A stretch of DNA of 64,000 nucleotides, taken from positions 682,001 through 746,000 of the forward strand of contig NZ_JAHVJO010000002.1 in NCBI RefSeq assembly GCF_019801215.1. Reading direction: 5' to 3'. This DNA comes from Fictibacillus nanhaiensis. GTDB lineage: Bacteria; Bacillota; Bacilli; Bacillales; Fictibacillaceae. The position numbers and the translations under genes were made by a program. Of the stretch, positions 1 through 9,971 are shown one piece after another. The notes beneath the pieces are model-generated. The model saw only the letters and a list, made by a program, of their open reading frames with translations, did not search any database and was not told the origin of the DNA. The stretch's first letter is position 1, and each line of letters begins with the position of its first letter.

Positions 1-22
1 ATTTTAAATCCGCTTTCGCAAA

Positions 23-53
23 GAAAAAAGAACCACTAAAAAAACGGCTCTTC
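23..53 (-). terminator. Terminator after icmF
   Basis: On the minus strand a short stem, AGAGCC pairing with GGTTCT (one G-U pair), is followed by a run of T. It lies just after the icmF stop and would end the meaB-tetR-icmF transcript. Confidence 0.5.
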
Positions 54-64
54 CTCTATTAAAT

Positions 65-3000
65 TTACATGTTGCGTCTATATTTGCCGCCAACTTCATA
101 TAAAGCTGCCGTAATCTGGCCGAGACTCGCATATTTTACCGTATTCATCAGTTCTTCAAAGATATTTCCGCCATTAAGCGCAACCGTCTTTAAACGCTTT
201 AAAGCCTCGCCCGCTTTGTCTTTCTTTTCATCTTGGAATTCTGACAAATTCAGAATCTGCTGTTCTTTTTCGTCCTTAGTAGCACGCGCCAGCTGCATGT
301 TGAACTCTTCTTCTGAAGGCGTATTCGGGTTCAGATACGTATTCACACCGATAATCGGAAGTGAACCATCATGCTTTTTCATCTCATAATACATCGATTC
401 TTCTTGAATCTTTCCGCGCTGATACTGAGTTTCCATCGCACCCAGTACGCCGCCTCTTGTATTCATCCGCTCAAACTCTTGAAGAACCATCTCTTCTACG
501 AGGTCTGTTAATTCCTCAATGATAAACGAACCTTGAAGCGAGTTCTCGTTACGCGCTAGACCGAGCTCTTTTGTAATGATCATCTGAATCGCCATCGCGC
601 GGCGAACCGATTCTTCAGTAGGTGTTGTAATCGCTTCATCATACGAGTTCGTGTGGAGCGAGTTACAGTTATCATACAGCGCCATCAACGCTTGAAGCGT
701 CGTACGAATATCATTAAAATCGATTTCTTGAGCATGCAGGGAACGTCCAGACGTCTGGATATGATACTTCAGCTTTTGGCTGCGTTCGTTCGCCTTGTAC
801 TTATCACGCATGACCGTTGCCCAAATTCTTCTTGCCACTCGGCCGATAACCGTATATTCCGGATCAAGGCCGTTTGAGAAGAAGAACGACAGATTAGGCG
901 CAAATGCGTTAATATCCATTCCTCGGCTTAAGTAATATTCTACATACGTGAATCCGTTTGCTAGTGTAAACGCGAGCTGTGTGATCGGATTCGCACCAGC
1001 TTCCGCGATATGATAGCCGGAAATCGAAACCGAATAATAGTTGCGTACTTCGTGATCAATGAAATACTGCTGAATGTCACCCATCATGCGAAGAGCGAAT
1101 TCAGTAGAGAAGATACACGTGTTCTGCCCTTGGTCTTCTTTTAAAATATCAGCCTGAACCGTTCCACGAACAGAGGAAAGTGTTTTCGCTTTAATTTCAG
1201 CAAATTCTTCTTCATTCGGCTGTCTTCCGTTTGAATCAACAAAAACCTTCACCTGCTGCTGGATCGCTGTATTCATAAACATCGCTAAAATAATCGGAGC
1301 AGGGCCGTTGATCGTCATTGAAACCGATGTGGATGGCGCAATTAAGTCAAAGCCATCATACAGCTTTTTCATATCGTCAAGCGTACAGATGCTGACTCCG
1401 CTTTCCCCAACTTTTCCGTAAATGTCTGGGCGGTAATCCGGATCTTCACCATATAACGTTACAGAATCGAACGCCGTACTTAAACGTTTTGCATCATCAT
1501 CTTTTGACAAATAATGAAAACGGCGGTTTGTTCTTTCAGGTGTCCCTTCACCAGCAAACTGGCGCTTCGGATCTTCTCCTTTACGTTTAAAAGGAAAAAC
1601 ACCCGCTGTGTATGGGAATGAACCAGGAACGTTCTCTTTCATGATCCATTTTACGATTTCGCCCCAGTCCTCAAACTTCGGCAGAGCGACTTTCGGGATA
1701 TGAAGTCCAGAAAGACTCTTCGTCGTCAGCTCGGTCACGATTTCTTTATCACGAATCTTCGTTACAAACTCTTTTCCGCTGTACTTTTCCTTTAATTCTG
1801 GCCATTCTTTTACCATTTTGGACGTTGCTGGCAAAAGTTTTTCTTCCACCTTTTCAAGTGCTTTGTTTAACCCCGCCTCAACTTCAACGCCTGCCGCATC
1901 ATACTCTTTTACCGTTTCAAGCGTCCCTTTTATCTGGAATGACTTGCGTGCAAGCTTCGACTGTTCTTCAACCGTCTCATGATACTTACGAACCGTTTGA
2001 GCAATCTCATTCAAATATTGTGCACGCTCACCCGGAATGATTACGTTCTTCTTAGCTGTCATCGCGTCACTTGCTGGCTGGATGCCCCAATCCACACCAG
2101 ACTTTTCTTCGATCGTCTTTATTAAGTGATAGAACAATACATTCGTACCCGCATCATTAAACTGGCTCGCGATCGTACCGTAGACCGGCATCTCATCAAG
2201 ATCTCTATCAAACCAGCCACGAGAGCGCTGATATTGTTTCTTCACATCACGAAGCGCATCCTCAGAGCCTTTACGTTCGAATTTATTAATTGCAATGATG
2301 TCTGCGTAATCTATCATATCGATTTTCTCGAGCTGTGACGGTGCACCAAATTCGCTTGTCATCACATACAGGGAAGCATCTGAAATTTCAGAGATCCCTG
2401 CATCCCCTTGGCCAATACCGCTCGTTTCCACGACAATCAGGTCATAACCGGCTGCTTTCGTTACGGCAATCGCATCTTTAATCGCATCCGACAACTCAGA
2501 GCGAGAGCCGCGCGTTGCCAAGCTTCTCATATATACACGCGGATGATAGATCGCATTCATGCGAATACGGTCTCCTAATAAAGCTCCGCCCGTTTTTTGT
2601 TTCGTCGGATCAATCGAAATAATCGCGATCGTCTTATCTTCGCATTCGTTCAAGAAACGGCGCACAAGCTCATCAGTAAGTGAACTTTTTCCCGCTCCCC
2701 CTGTACCCGTTATCCCTAACACAGGGACTTGCTTCTGTAGATCCTTTAATGCAGAAAGAGTCTGTTCAGCTGTTGCCGCGATCTCTTCAGTTGCTTGTTT
2801 GGCGTTTTCCGCAAGTGTGATCAGACGGGAAACAGAGCGCACGTCTTTTTCCTTCACTTTTTCCATCTCATCCGTTAATGAAGTAACCGTCGGAAAGTCA
2901 CATTCTTCTACCATCTTGTTGATCATTCCCTGCAACCCTAGCAACCTTCCATCCTCAGGTGAAAAGATGCGTGTCACACCATACGCGTGAAGCTCCTTGA

Positions 3001-3328
3001 TCTCAGGCGGAATGATAACTCCGCCGCCGCCGCCAAAAACTTTAATATGTCCGGCTCCGCGTTCTTTTAAAAGATCGATCATATATTTAAAATATTCCAC
3101 ATGGCCGCCTTGGTAAGACGAGATCGCAATTCCCTGTACGTCCTCTTGGATGGCCGCACTCACCACTTCGTCAACGGAACGGTTATGTCCGAGATGAATC
3201 ACTTCACAGCCATTGGATTGAATGATTCTTCGCATGATGTTGATTGATGCATCATGTCCGTCAAAAAGACTGGAAGCGGTAACAAAACGAACCGGATTTT
3301 TCGGCCGATAAATGTCTGTCTGGCTCAT
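65..3328 (-). CDS. icmF: Fused isobutyryl-CoA mutase (IcmF)
   Basis: Adenosylcobalamin-dependent acyl-CoA mutase that interconverts isobutyryl-CoA and n-butyryl-CoA (relatives also use pivalyl- or isovaleryl-CoA) with its own G-protein chaperone domain fused in. Numbered from the upstream ATG at 3337, a cobalamin-binding domain with DGHDA (His28) is at the N terminus, a P-loop GTPase domain with GTGGAGKSS lies near 211-219, and the rest is the mutase barrel. The full fused length of about 1,090 residues is intact. I chose the ATG at 3328 because GAGAGG sits 9 bases before it and touches the upstream ATG; the IcmF sequences I recall also begin near this point. It follows tetR by only a few bases, so it is co-transcribed with tetR and meaB. 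Confidence 0.93.
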   Translation of the reverse strand: MSQTDIYRPKNPVRFVTASSLFDGHDASINIMRRIIQSNGCEVIHLGHNRSVDEVVSAAIQEDVQGIAISSYQGGHVEYFKYMIDLLKERGAGHIKVFGGGGGVIIPPEIKELHAYGVTRIFSPEDGRLLGLQGMINKMVEECDFPTVTSLTDEMEKVKEKDVRSVSRLITLAENAKQATEEIAATAEQTLSALKDLQKQVPVLGITGTGGAGKSSLTDELVRRFLNECEDKTIAIISIDPTKQKTGGALLGDRIRMNAIYHPRVYMRSLATRGSRSELSDAIKDAIAVTKAAGYDLIVVETSGIGQGDAGISEISDASLYVMTSEFGAPSQLEKIDMIDYADIIAINKFERKGSEDALRDVKKQYQRSRGWFDRDLDEMPVYGTIASQFNDAGTNVLFYHLIKTIEEKSGVDWGIQPASDAMTAKKNVIIPGERAQYLNEIAQTVRKYHETVEEQSKLARKSFQIKGTLETVKEYDAAGVEVEAGLNKALEKVEEKLLPATSKMVKEWPELKEKYSGKEFVTKIRDKEIVTELTTKSLSGLHIPKVALPKFEDWGEIVKWIMKENVPGSFPYTAGVFPFKRKGEDPKRQFAGEGTPERTNRRFHYLSKDDDAKRLSTAFDSVTLYGEDPDYRPDIYGKVGESGVSICTLDDMKKLYDGFDLIAPSTSVSMTINGPAPIILAMFMNTAIQQQVKVFVDSNGRQPNEEEFAEIKAKTLSSVRGTVQADILKEDQGQNTCIFSTEFALRMMGDIQQYFIDHEVRNYYSVSISGYHIAEAGANPITQLAFTLANGFTYVEYYLSRGMDINAFAPNLSFFFSNGLDPEYTVIGRVARRIWATVMRDKYKANERSQKLKYHIQTSGRSLHAQEIDFNDIRTTLQALMALYDNCNSLHTNSYDEAITTPTEESVRRAMAIQMIITKELGLARNENSLQGSFIIEELTDLVEEMVLQEFERMNTRGGVLGAMETQYQRGKIQEESMYYEMKKHDGSLPIIGVNTYLNPNTPSEEEFNMQLARATKDEKEQQILNLSEFQDEKKDKAGEALKRLKTVALNGGNIFEELMNTVKYASLGQITAALYEVGGKYRRNM

Positions 3329-3343
3329 CGTTTTCATCCTCTC

Positions 3344-3967
3344 TTATGCTCCTCTTATTCCATAAAGGAGTTGTTGGAGCTGTAATTGTGTATATTCTTC
3401 AATCGTATACATTTTTTGAAGCGCCCATCGTCTGAACGTCCACATCTGACCGATGATTAAAATATTGTGAGCAGCCGCCTGAATTTCCTTTTCACTCAGA
3501 TCCAGTTCCCCCTGCAGGACGGACTGGGCAAGAAGTTTTTCAAAAATAGCGGTCATCTCAAGCTCTTTTTTCAATACATATGGCAATGCTTCATCAGATA
3601 AAGACTTTGCTTCCTGATACATCACGAGTACTTCATCCTGCATATCGTCCATCACTTTAAAATAAGCCGTTATCGCTCTTTCTACGCCTTTAACCCCGCT
3701 GTCTTCTGCATTAATATCCTGCTGAAGCCTCAACTTAACGCCATCATAGATGCTGTCGCAAACGAGATACAAAATATCCTCTTTAGACCGAATGTATTCA
3801 TATAATGTACCGATGCTGAAGCCTGAAGCTTTTGCGATCTCCCGGGTTGTTGTGCGGTGAAAGCCATTTTTCTTAAAAAGGGACACCGCTGCTTTTACCA
3901 TCTCTTCACGGCGGCGCTGAATCAGTTTTTCATCTTTTACGAGCGATGGCACTTCTTTCTTTCCCAA
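3344..3967 (-). CDS. TetR-family regulator of the acyl-CoA cluster
   Basis: DNA-binding repressor of 207 residues. The helix-turn-helix lies at about 23-69 (RREEMVKAAVSLF through TTREIAKASGFSIGTLYEYIRSKEDIL), followed by an all-helical ligand domain. It reads from a TTG codon with GGGAGG very close upstream. It lies between meaB and icmF with 9- and 6-base gaps. Position and length resemble Bacillus FadR-type regulators that sense long-chain acyl-CoA, so the paired palindromes upstream of fadF and the thiolase are its likely operators. The ligand is an inference; a branched or short acyl-CoA is equally possible given icmF. Confidence 0.85.
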   Translation of the reverse strand: MGKKEVPSLVKDEKLIQRRREEMVKAAVSLFKKNGFHRTTTREIAKASGFSIGTLYEYIRSKEDILYLVCDSIYDGVKLRLQQDINAEDSGVKGVERAITAYFKVMDDMQDEVLVMYQEAKSLSDEALPYVLKKELEMTAIFEKLLAQSVLQGELDLSEKEIQAAAHNILIIGQMWTFRRWALQKMYTIEEYTQLQLQQLLYGIRGA

Positions 3968-3976
3968 TGGCCTCCC

Positions 3977-4933
3977 TCATTTCTGTTTCTTGCCTGCTGG
4001 CTGTATTCGTTGTAACAGGATATGTTCTGCAGCTGTATAAGGATCTGTTGTACCTTCTTGTAAACCGGCCAGCCAGGAAAAACCGTTTTCTTGTTCGTGT
4101 GTCCAAACTTGCTGAAAGATTTCGTGCTGAACGACTTCCATCACTTCACGCTGCAGGTTCCGCAGCTTTCGATCTTTCCCTTCTCCGCTCTTTACGAGAT
4201 AGGCTTTATGAGCAAGAAGGACTTCCCACAAATCTTGTAATCCTTTATTTTCGGTAGATATGGTCTCCACAACAGGAGGACGGTACGGACTGTCGTGTTT
4301 CACGAGGTCAAGCATCGCTTCAATTTCAGCGAGAAGCTTCGGAACGCCTGGCATATCTGCCTTATTCACAACAAAAAGGTCCGCGATTTCCATGATTCCT
4401 GCTTTAAACACTTGAACGACATCACCGCTCCCTGGATTCAGAACAACCGCAACCGAGTCGGCTAGCTTCATAATATCGAGCTCTGACTGTCCGACTCCAA
4501 CCGTCTCTATTAAAATAACGTCAAAACCATACGCATCCATCAGCCTTACTGTTTCTTTCGTAGAACGGGAAAGGCCACCAAGACTGCCGCGCGTTCCCAT
4601 ACTGCGAATAAACACACCAGGGTCTGTAAAATGGTCTGCCATCCGGACACGGTCACCTAAGATGGAGCCCCCGCTAAAAGGACTTGTAGGATCAACCGCT
4701 ACGATTCCAACCGTTAACCCTTTTTTCCGAAGAAAGGCAATCAGCCGGTTCACGAGCGAGCTTTTTCCAGCACCAGGCGAACCCGTGATTCCGATCCAAT
4801 GAGCACCTTTTTGCATAGGATAGATGCTTTTTAATAGCTCTAATTTATCGGGACCATTGTTTTCAGCAAGGGTAATCGCTTTGGCAAGTGCCCGTTCATC
4901 TCTTTGCTGGATGCGCTGTGCTAATGGATGCAT
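3977..4933 (-). CDS. meaB: MeaB/ArgK-type GTPase, B12-mutase chaperone
   Basis: G3E-family GTPase that loads and protects adenosylcobalamin in acyl-CoA mutases such as methylmalonyl-CoA mutase. The P-loop GSPGAGKS is at residues 51-58, followed by the DPTSPFSGGSILGDRVRM region, ETVGVGQSE and the NKAD base motif, all typical of MeaB. At 318 residues the length is normal. The start has TAGGAGGAAACC upstream. It is first in a meaB-tetR-icmF unit. No separate mutase subunit is visible in the window, and IcmF already carries its own G domain, so this MeaB probably serves a mutase encoded elsewhere or supplements IcmF. Confidence 0.92.
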   Translation of the reverse strand: MHPLAQRIQQRDERALAKAITLAENNGPDKLELLKSIYPMQKGAHWIGITGSPGAGKSSLVNRLIAFLRKKGLTVGIVAVDPTSPFSGGSILGDRVRMADHFTDPGVFIRSMGTRGSLGGLSRSTKETVRLMDAYGFDVILIETVGVGQSELDIMKLADSVAVVLNPGSGDVVQVFKAGIMEIADLFVVNKADMPGVPKLLAEIEAMLDLVKHDSPYRPPVVETISTENKGLQDLWEVLLAHKAYLVKSGEGKDRKLRNLQREVMEVVQHEIFQQVWTHEQENGFSWLAGLQEGTTDPYTAAEHILLQRIQPAGKKQK

Positions 4934-5025
4934 GGTTTCCTCCTAAAACTAGTTTCTGTAATCGTTATTTGTGATGGTTACTATCTATCAATTTTGCCAT
5001 TATTTAAATTCTTACTTCAGTGATA

Positions 5026-5339
5026 GGTTGATTGGAGCGGAAGGTTGCGAGACTCCTCGAAAATGGAAATCACATTTTCTTCGTGCGATGTAAAGCTGTC
5101 GAAGCTTTCCTTGTCCTGCGGATCAGTGGGACAGTCGGAAAAGCGAAAGCGGCTCGTTCAGCCCCGACAAGCAAAAGGTGAATGGACTATGAAGGCGCAT
5201 TTTGCCTTCATGACCATTTCACTTTTGACCTCGAGGGGCTAGCCGCTGTAGCTAGACAGGTGAGACCCTTTAGCCGCAAAGTGGCAGGGGCTCACCGCCC
5301 GCCCCGCGGAAAGCGAGTATCCTGGAGTACAAATCAACC
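5026..5339 (+). repeat. Dispersed intergenic repeat with a second repeat nested inside
   Basis: This fills the 423-base gap between meaB and the acyl-CoA dehydrogenase. It starts GGTTGATTGGAGCGGAAGG and ends AATCAACC, giving inverted ends. The right part (CAGGTGAGACC, GGCTCACCGC, GCGGAAAGCGAG) matches copies at 22954-23084 and 53890-54016. The middle, about 5085-5258, is a different long hairpin: CAAAAGGTGAA pairs with TTTCACTTTTG and ATGAAGGC with GCCTTCAT, flanked by GCCCCGA and CGAGGGGC. I recall both units as dispersed repeats in Bacillus-group genomes. No coding capacity is evident. Confidence 0.75.
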
Positions 5340-5356
5340 GCTTACAAGCTCAAAAA

Positions 5357-6499
5357 TTAATCTTTTAAAAGCATCTTCGAAATAACAAGTCGCTGAATTT
5401 CCTGCGTTCCTTCGTAAATTTGCGTAATTTTTGCGTCACGCATATAACGTTCTACAGGATATTCTTTCGTGTAACCGTAACCGCCGAAAACTTGAACAGC
5501 ATCTGTTGTTACTTCCATCGCAATATCCCCTGCAAACAGCTTCGACATCGCCGACTCCTTACCGTACGGAAGACCTTCTGATTCTCTCCATGCCGCTTGA
5601 TAGGTTAACAGTCTTGCCGCTTCCACTTTTGTCGCCATATCAGCAAGCTTGAATCCGATTCCTTGGTTCACACCGATCGGCTTACCAAACTGCTTGCGTT
5701 CTTTTGCATAATTAACGGATGCATCCAGTGCACCTTGAGCGATTCCTACCGCTTGAGCGGCGATTCCGTTACGCCCTCCATCAAGCGTCATCATCGCGAT
5801 CTTAAAGCCCTCGCCTTCTTTACCAAGCAGATTTTCAGCAGGTACACGGCAATCTTCAAAGATAATCTCTAGCGTTGGGGATGAACGGATCCCAAGCTTC
5901 TTTTCTTTTTTCCCAAAAGAAAAACCTGGTGTTCCTTTTTCTACGATAAAAGCGGAAATGCCTCTCGTTCCTGCTTCGATATCCGTACGAGCGAACACGA
6001 CATAAATCTCTGCGTCACCTGCGTTCGTAATAAAAATTTTAGAGCCGTTGATGATGTAATCGTCTCCATCTTTCTTAGCGGTTGTCTTCATGTTACCCGC
6101 ATCCGAACCTGAACCTGGCTCTGTTAATCCGTAAGCACCGATCTTCTTTCCTTCTGCCATCGGACGAAGGAACTTTTGCTTTTGCTCTTCATTCCCAAAT
6201 TTAAAGATCGGCCAGCCAGCAAGTGATGTATGAGCAGAAAGGGTTACCCCGACTGACGCACAAACACGTGAAAGCTCTTCTACCGCGATAACGTAGCCAA
6301 GATAGTCACCACCGATTCCACCGTACTCTTCAGGCCATGGAATGCCGCAAAGTCCGAGCTCACCCATCTGATCAAAGATCTCACGGTCAAAGCGCTCTTC
6401 TTCATCACGCTCAGCCGCTGTCGGTTCTACTTCGTTCTTCGCAAAATCACGCACCATCTTGCGGATCATTTCATGTTCTTCTGATAATAAAAATTGCAT
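5357..6499 (-). CDS. acdA: Acyl-CoA dehydrogenase (AcdA type)
   Basis: FAD-dependent alpha,beta-dehydrogenation of acyl-CoA, the first step of beta-oxidation, passing electrons to ETF. The 380-residue protein has the family order: N-terminal helices, [12 protein letters not shown] beta-domain motif, and C-terminal [11 protein letters not shown] with the catalytic Glu at about 363. The sequence is very close to B. subtilis AcdA as I recall it ([25 protein letters not shown]). It is last in the fadF-thl-hbd-acd-acdA run, 16 bases after its paralogue. The chain-length preference cannot be read from the sequence. Confidence 0.9.
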   Translation of the reverse strand: MQFLLSEEHEMIRKMVRDFAKNEVEPTAAERDEEERFDREIFDQMGELGLCGIPWPEEYGGIGGDYLGYVIAVEELSRVCASVGVTLSAHTSLAGWPIFKFGNEEQKQKFLRPMAEGKKIGAYGLTEPGSGSDAGNMKTTAKKDGDDYIINGSKIFITNAGDAEIYVVFARTDIEAGTRGISAFIVEKGTPGFSFGKKEKKLGIRSSPTLEIIFEDCRVPAENLLGKEGEGFKIAMMTLDGGRNGIAAQAVGIAQGALDASVNYAKERKQFGKPIGVNQGIGFKLADMATKVEAARLLTYQAAWRESEGLPYGKESAMSKLFAGDIAMEVTTDAVQVFGGYGYTKEYPVERYMRDAKITQIYEGTQEIQRLVISKMLLKD

Positions 6500-6515
6500 A
6501 TCTATTCTCTCCCTC

Positions 6516-7655
6516 TTACCCTAGTAGGTGTTTGCTAAGAACCATCCTCTGAATTTCACTCGTTCCTTCGTAGATCTGACAGACCTTCGCGTCACGGAAC
6601 AGTCTCTCAACCGGATATTCCTTCGTGTAGCCGTAACCGCCATAAACTTGCACCGCTTCAATCGCTGACTTCATCGCTGTTTCTGACGCAAAAAGCTTTG
6701 CCATCGACGCCTCTTTTCCGCATGGCGAATGGTTCGTCTTTAAGTCCGCTGCACGATAGGTAAGTAATTTTGCAGCTTCCACTTCTGTCGCCATATCTGC
6801 GAGTTTGAATCCAAGCCCTTGGTTCGCCCCAATCGGCTTGCCGAACTGTTTTCTTTCTTTTGCGTAGTTCGTCGCATACTCGAGTGCGGCTTCAGCGATA
6901 CCAAGAGATTGTGCAGCGATTCCGATCCTGCCCGCATCTAAGTTGCTCATCGCGATCTTAAAGCCTTCTCCTTCATTTCCTAGCAGATTTTCGGCAGGGA
7001 CTCGTGCATCTTCAAAAACGATCTCACATGTATTCGATCCGTATAACCCCATTTTTTTCTCTTTTTTCCCTACTGAAAACCCAGGTGTATCTTTATCTAC
7101 GATGAAGGCGGAGATGCCGTAACTGCCCTTATCTGGCTCTGTTGAAGCAAACACAATATATACATCTGCCTCACCCGCATTTGTAATAAAAATCTTCGAG
7201 CCATTTAAGATATAATGATCACCTTGTTTAACCGCTCTCGTTTTCAAGCTTGCTGCATCAGAACCTGAACTCGGCTCTGTTAGTCCGAACGCACCAAGGT
7301 ACTCTCCACTCGCTAGCTTAGGAATGTATTTTTTCTTTTGTTCTTCATTCCCAAAATAAAGAATCGGATTTGTTCCGACACTTGTATGGACCGATAAAAT
7401 AACGCCTACCGTTGCACTCACCTTTGATAATTCGTTAATCGCAATGATGTACGATGTAAAATCCATCCCCGCTCCACCGTATTCTTCCGGAATTGGAATG
7501 CCCATAAGTCCAAGATCAGCCATCTTTTTGATAAGATGACGCGGAAACTTCTCCGTCTCTTCCATCTCTTCAATGGCCGGTGCTATCTCTTTTTGTGCAA
7601 AATCCCGAACCATCTTCTGCATCATTTTTTGTTCTTCTGTAAACACGAGGTTCAT
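6516..7655 (-). CDS. Acyl-CoA dehydrogenase (MmgC/short-chain type)
   Basis: Second acyl-CoA dehydrogenase, 379 residues, clearly a paralogue of the downstream gene ([38 protein letters not shown] with Glu at about 363). It resembles the butyryl-CoA dehydrogenase/MmgC branch. With the 3-hydroxybutyryl-CoA dehydrogenase and thiolase genes just upstream it completes a short-chain oxidation spiral. GGGGAGAG precedes the ATG. The 113-base gap to hbd holds two strong hairpins, which could reduce or process the downstream message. Confidence 0.9.
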   Translation of the reverse strand: MNLVFTEEQKMMQKMVRDFAQKEIAPAIEEMEETEKFPRHLIKKMADLGLMGIPIPEEYGGAGMDFTSYIIAINELSKVSATVGVILSVHTSVGTNPILYFGNEEQKKKYIPKLASGEYLGAFGLTEPSSGSDAASLKTRAVKQGDHYILNGSKIFITNAGEADVYIVFASTEPDKGSYGISAFIVDKDTPGFSVGKKEKKMGLYGSNTCEIVFEDARVPAENLLGNEGEGFKIAMSNLDAGRIGIAAQSLGIAEAALEYATNYAKERKQFGKPIGANQGLGFKLADMATEVEAAKLLTYRAADLKTNHSPCGKEASMAKLFASETAMKSAIEAVQVYGGYGYTKEYPVERLFRDAKVCQIYEGTSEIQRMVLSKHLLG

Positions 7656-7716
7656 GGTCTCTCCCCATTTCCATTTGAAATGCTGAAATGTGTGCCGTTC
7701 CGCAATCTGTCTTTCT

Positions 7717-7766
7717 CACAAAGACAAACTACGTTTTTGTCTTTGTGTGGGGTCAGACCCCCACAC
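7717..7766. repeat. Two overlapping perfect hairpins between hbd and acd
   Basis: CACAAAGACAAA (7717-7728) pairs with TTTGTCTTTGTG (7736-7747) around a 7-base loop. GTGTGGGG (7745-7752) pairs with CCCCACAC (7759-7766). The shared GTG makes the two hairpins partly exclusive. Neither is followed by a T run in the transcribed direction, so this looks like an mRNA processing or stability element, or a REP-like dyad, rather than a terminator. Confidence 0.7.
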
Positions 7767-7768
7767 CC

Positions 7769-8620
7769 CTATGCGTAGGTGTAAAAGCCTTTGCCCGTCT
7801 TCTTTCCTAGCCAGCCTGCTTTTACATATTTTCTAAGCAATGGGCATGGACGGTACTTATCGTCACCAAACCCTTCATGCAAGGTTTCCATAATGTACAA
7901 ACATGTATCTAGACCAATAAAGTCAGCTAATGTTAACGGCCCCATAGGATGGTTCATTCCGAGTTTCATAATCTCGTCAACCGCTTCTGGGGTTGCTACG
8001 CCTTCATAAACAGCAAAGATCGCTTCGTTAATCATCGGCATGAGGATACGGTTAGAGATGAATCCTGGAAAGTCGTTTACTTCCACTGGTACTTTTTGCA
8101 GCTTTTTCGAAACGGCTTCAATCGTGTCATACACATCGTCTGCCGTTTGAAGCCCGCGGATGATTTCTACAAGTTTCATAACCGGAACAGGGTTCATAAA
8201 ATGCATCCCGATCACTTTTTCCGGACGATCAGTCGCAGCTGCAATCTCTGTAATCGGCAAAGAGGAAGTATTTGATGCTAAGATCGTATGGTCTGGCGCA
8301 AATTGATCAAGCATCTTGAACAATTGCGTTTTCACTTCCATGTTCTCAACGACCGCTTCAATCACAAGATCTGCTTTTGACGCGTTCTCTAGAGAAACGG
8401 ATGGAGATATTCGAGAAAGGATTTTCTCTTTTTCCCCTTCCTCCATACGGCCTTTTTCTACTTGACGATTTACGTTTTTCTGAATGTGCGCGATCCCTTT
8501 TTCTACAAATTCGTTTTTTATATCATGTAAAATAACGTTATATCCCGCCATGGCACATACTTGGGCAATTCCTGACCCCATCTGTCCTGCGCCTATTACC
8601 ATAATCTGCTGAATGCTCAC
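7769..8620 (-). CDS. mmgB: 3-hydroxybutyryl-CoA dehydrogenase
   Basis: NAD-dependent oxidation of (S)-3-hydroxyacyl-CoA to 3-oxoacyl-CoA. The Rossmann motif GAGQMGSG lies at residues 10-17. The catalytic His140 is in [16 protein letters not shown], with the NTSS and FNR-like ISNRILMP segments following. The length of 283 residues is standard for Hbd/MmgB. It lies 12 bases after the thiolase gene, so the two are translated from one message. B. subtilis keeps the same trio as mmgABC; the name here is by homology and context. Confidence 0.9.
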   Translation of the reverse strand: MSIQQIMVIGAGQMGSGIAQVCAMAGYNVILHDIKNEFVEKGIAHIQKNVNRQVEKGRMEEGEKEKILSRISPSVSLENASKADLVIEAVVENMEVKTQLFKMLDQFAPDHTILASNTSSLPITEIAAATDRPEKVIGMHFMNPVPVMKLVEIIRGLQTADDVYDTIEAVSKKLQKVPVEVNDFPGFISNRILMPMINEAIFAVYEGVATPEAVDEIMKLGMNHPMGPLTLADFIGLDTCLYIMETLHEGFGDDKYRPCPLLRKYVKAGWLGKKTGKGFYTYA

Positions 8621-8632
8621 GTTCTCATCTCC

Positions 8633-9817
8633 CTATGCTTTTACTTCTACTAAAATCGCATCACCTTGACCGCCGCCTGAACAGATTGATGCGATGCCAA
8701 GTCCGCCGCCGCGTCTTTTTAGTTCATGAATTAATGTCAGTACGATGCGCGTGCCGCTCGCCCCAATCGGATGTCCTAACGCCACTGCACCACCGTTTAC
8801 ATTTACTTTTTCAAGATCAAGTCCTGCAAGTTCTGCACTTGCTAACGCAACAGCCGCAAAGGCTTCATTGATTTCAAAAAGGTCGATTTCTTCTATCGTT
8901 TTTCCTGTTTTCTTTAAAAGTTCTGTAATGACGAGCCCAGGTGTCTTCGGAAAGTCTTTCGCTTCAACCGCGATCGCTGTGTGTCCTAAAATCGTTGCCA
9001 GCACTTCTTTTCCTTCTTTTTCTGCACGTTCCTCGCTCATCACAACCACTGCCGCTGCTCCGTCGTTCACGCCAGGCGCATTACCTGCTGTAATCGAACC
9101 TTCTTTAGAAAAAACAGGTCTTAATTGAGCTAACGATTCAACGGAAGTATCTTTTCGAGGTGATTCATCTAGAGAAACAACCATTGGATCCCCTTTACGC
9201 TGAGGTACCTCAACTGAAACGATTTCTTCAGCAAACACACCATTCTCACTCGCCATAACAGCCAGGTTATGACTGCGGTACGCCCACTCATCCTGACGCT
9301 CTCTAGAGATTTCCATCTCTTCGGCGACATCATTTCCGTAGATGCCCATATGCACACCTGTAAACGTACACGTGAGTCCGTCATGTACCATAAGGTCCTT
9401 CACCGAGCTGTCTCCCATTCGAAGTCCCCAACGCGCTTTCGGTAAAATATAGGGAGCGTTGCTCATCGATTCCATACCGCCCGCGACGATGACTTCTTCA
9501 TCCCCAGCACGAATGATCTGATCAGCCATTGTGATGGCACGAAGACCAGAAGCACATACTTTATTGATCGTCTCCGTTTTCGTTCCCCATGGTAAACCTG
9601 CCTTTTGAGCAGCTTGCCGGGAAGGGATCTGACCTTGCCCGCCTTGAAGAACACAGCCTAAAATGACTTCATCTACCGATTCGGATGAAACGTCAGCACG
9701 GCGAAGTGCTTCTTTAATGGCGATCCCGCCTAAATCTGATGCTGTAAGGGAGCTTAATCCTCCTCCAAATTTCCCAACAGGTGTACGAGCACCACTTACA
9801 ATGACCGATTTTGCCAT
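8633..9817 (-). CDS. mmgA: Acetyl-CoA C-acetyltransferase (thiolase)
   Basis: Cleaves 3-ketoacyl-CoA to acetyl-CoA, or condenses two acetyl-CoA. At 394 residues it has the nucleophile Cys88 ([10 protein letters not shown]), His349 ([15 protein letters not shown]) and the second Cys379 (CSGGGQGDA). An AAGGAGG site sits before the ATG. The 154-base upstream gap holds a near-perfect cre site and a TetR-type palindrome, so this gene probably has its own regulated promoter as well as read-through from fadF. Confidence 0.93.
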   Translation of the reverse strand: MAKSVIVSGARTPVGKFGGGLSSLTASDLGGIAIKEALRRADVSSESVDEVILGCVLQGGQGQIPSRQAAQKAGLPWGTKTETINKVCASGLRAITMADQIIRAGDEEVIVAGGMESMSNAPYILPKARWGLRMGDSSVKDLMVHDGLTCTFTGVHMGIYGNDVAEEMEISRERQDEWAYRSHNLAVMASENGVFAEEIVSVEVPQRKGDPMVVSLDESPRKDTSVESLAQLRPVFSKEGSITAGNAPGVNDGAAAVVVMSEERAEKEGKEVLATILGHTAIAVEAKDFPKTPGLVITELLKKTGKTIEEIDLFEINEAFAAVALASAELAGLDLEKVNVNGGAVALGHPIGASGTRIVLTLIHELKRRGGGLGIASICSGGGQGDAILVEVKA

Positions 9818-9855
9818 GTGAAAAACCTCCTTGGATAATATGTGATAAAGCGTTT

Positions 9856-9869
9856 AGAAAACGTTTTCA
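9856..9869 (-). promoter_or_regulatory. CcpA cre site before thiolase gene
   Basis: Read on the minus strand the 14-mer is TGAAAACGTTTTCT, one base from the symmetric ideal TGAAAACGTTTTCA. It lies 39 bases upstream of the thiolase ATG, beside a possible promoter (TTGTCT with a downstream AT-rich -10). Binding of CcpA here would repress fatty-acid oxidation during growth on sugars, as is known for the B. subtilis mmg operon. Confidence 0.7.
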
Positions 9870-9888
9870 TTTTTAATGAGACAAGGAT

Positions 9889-9906
9889 GCCGAGCGAACG
9901 CTCAGT
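9889..9906 (-). promoter_or_regulatory. TetR-type operator before thiolase gene
   Basis: On the minus strand ACTGAGCGTTCGCTCGGC contains the palindrome GAGCG-N2-CGCTC. It matches the site before fadF at every position of ACTGARYGYTCRYTC, differing only by purine-purine or pyrimidine-pyrimidine changes. It lies just upstream of the cre site and is the likely target of the TetR protein encoded before icmF. Confidence 0.5.
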
Positions 9907-9971
9907 CACCCGGCTTCCAAGCACATAGCTGCCTGCATCGAAGCAAGCAGCCTGCACTTATTTATATGTTA

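Noticed and set aside
5045-5385. Short plus-strand frames inside the composite repeat
   Set aside because: The DNA is a structured repeat with hairpins; the frames overlap the stems and lack ribosome sites.
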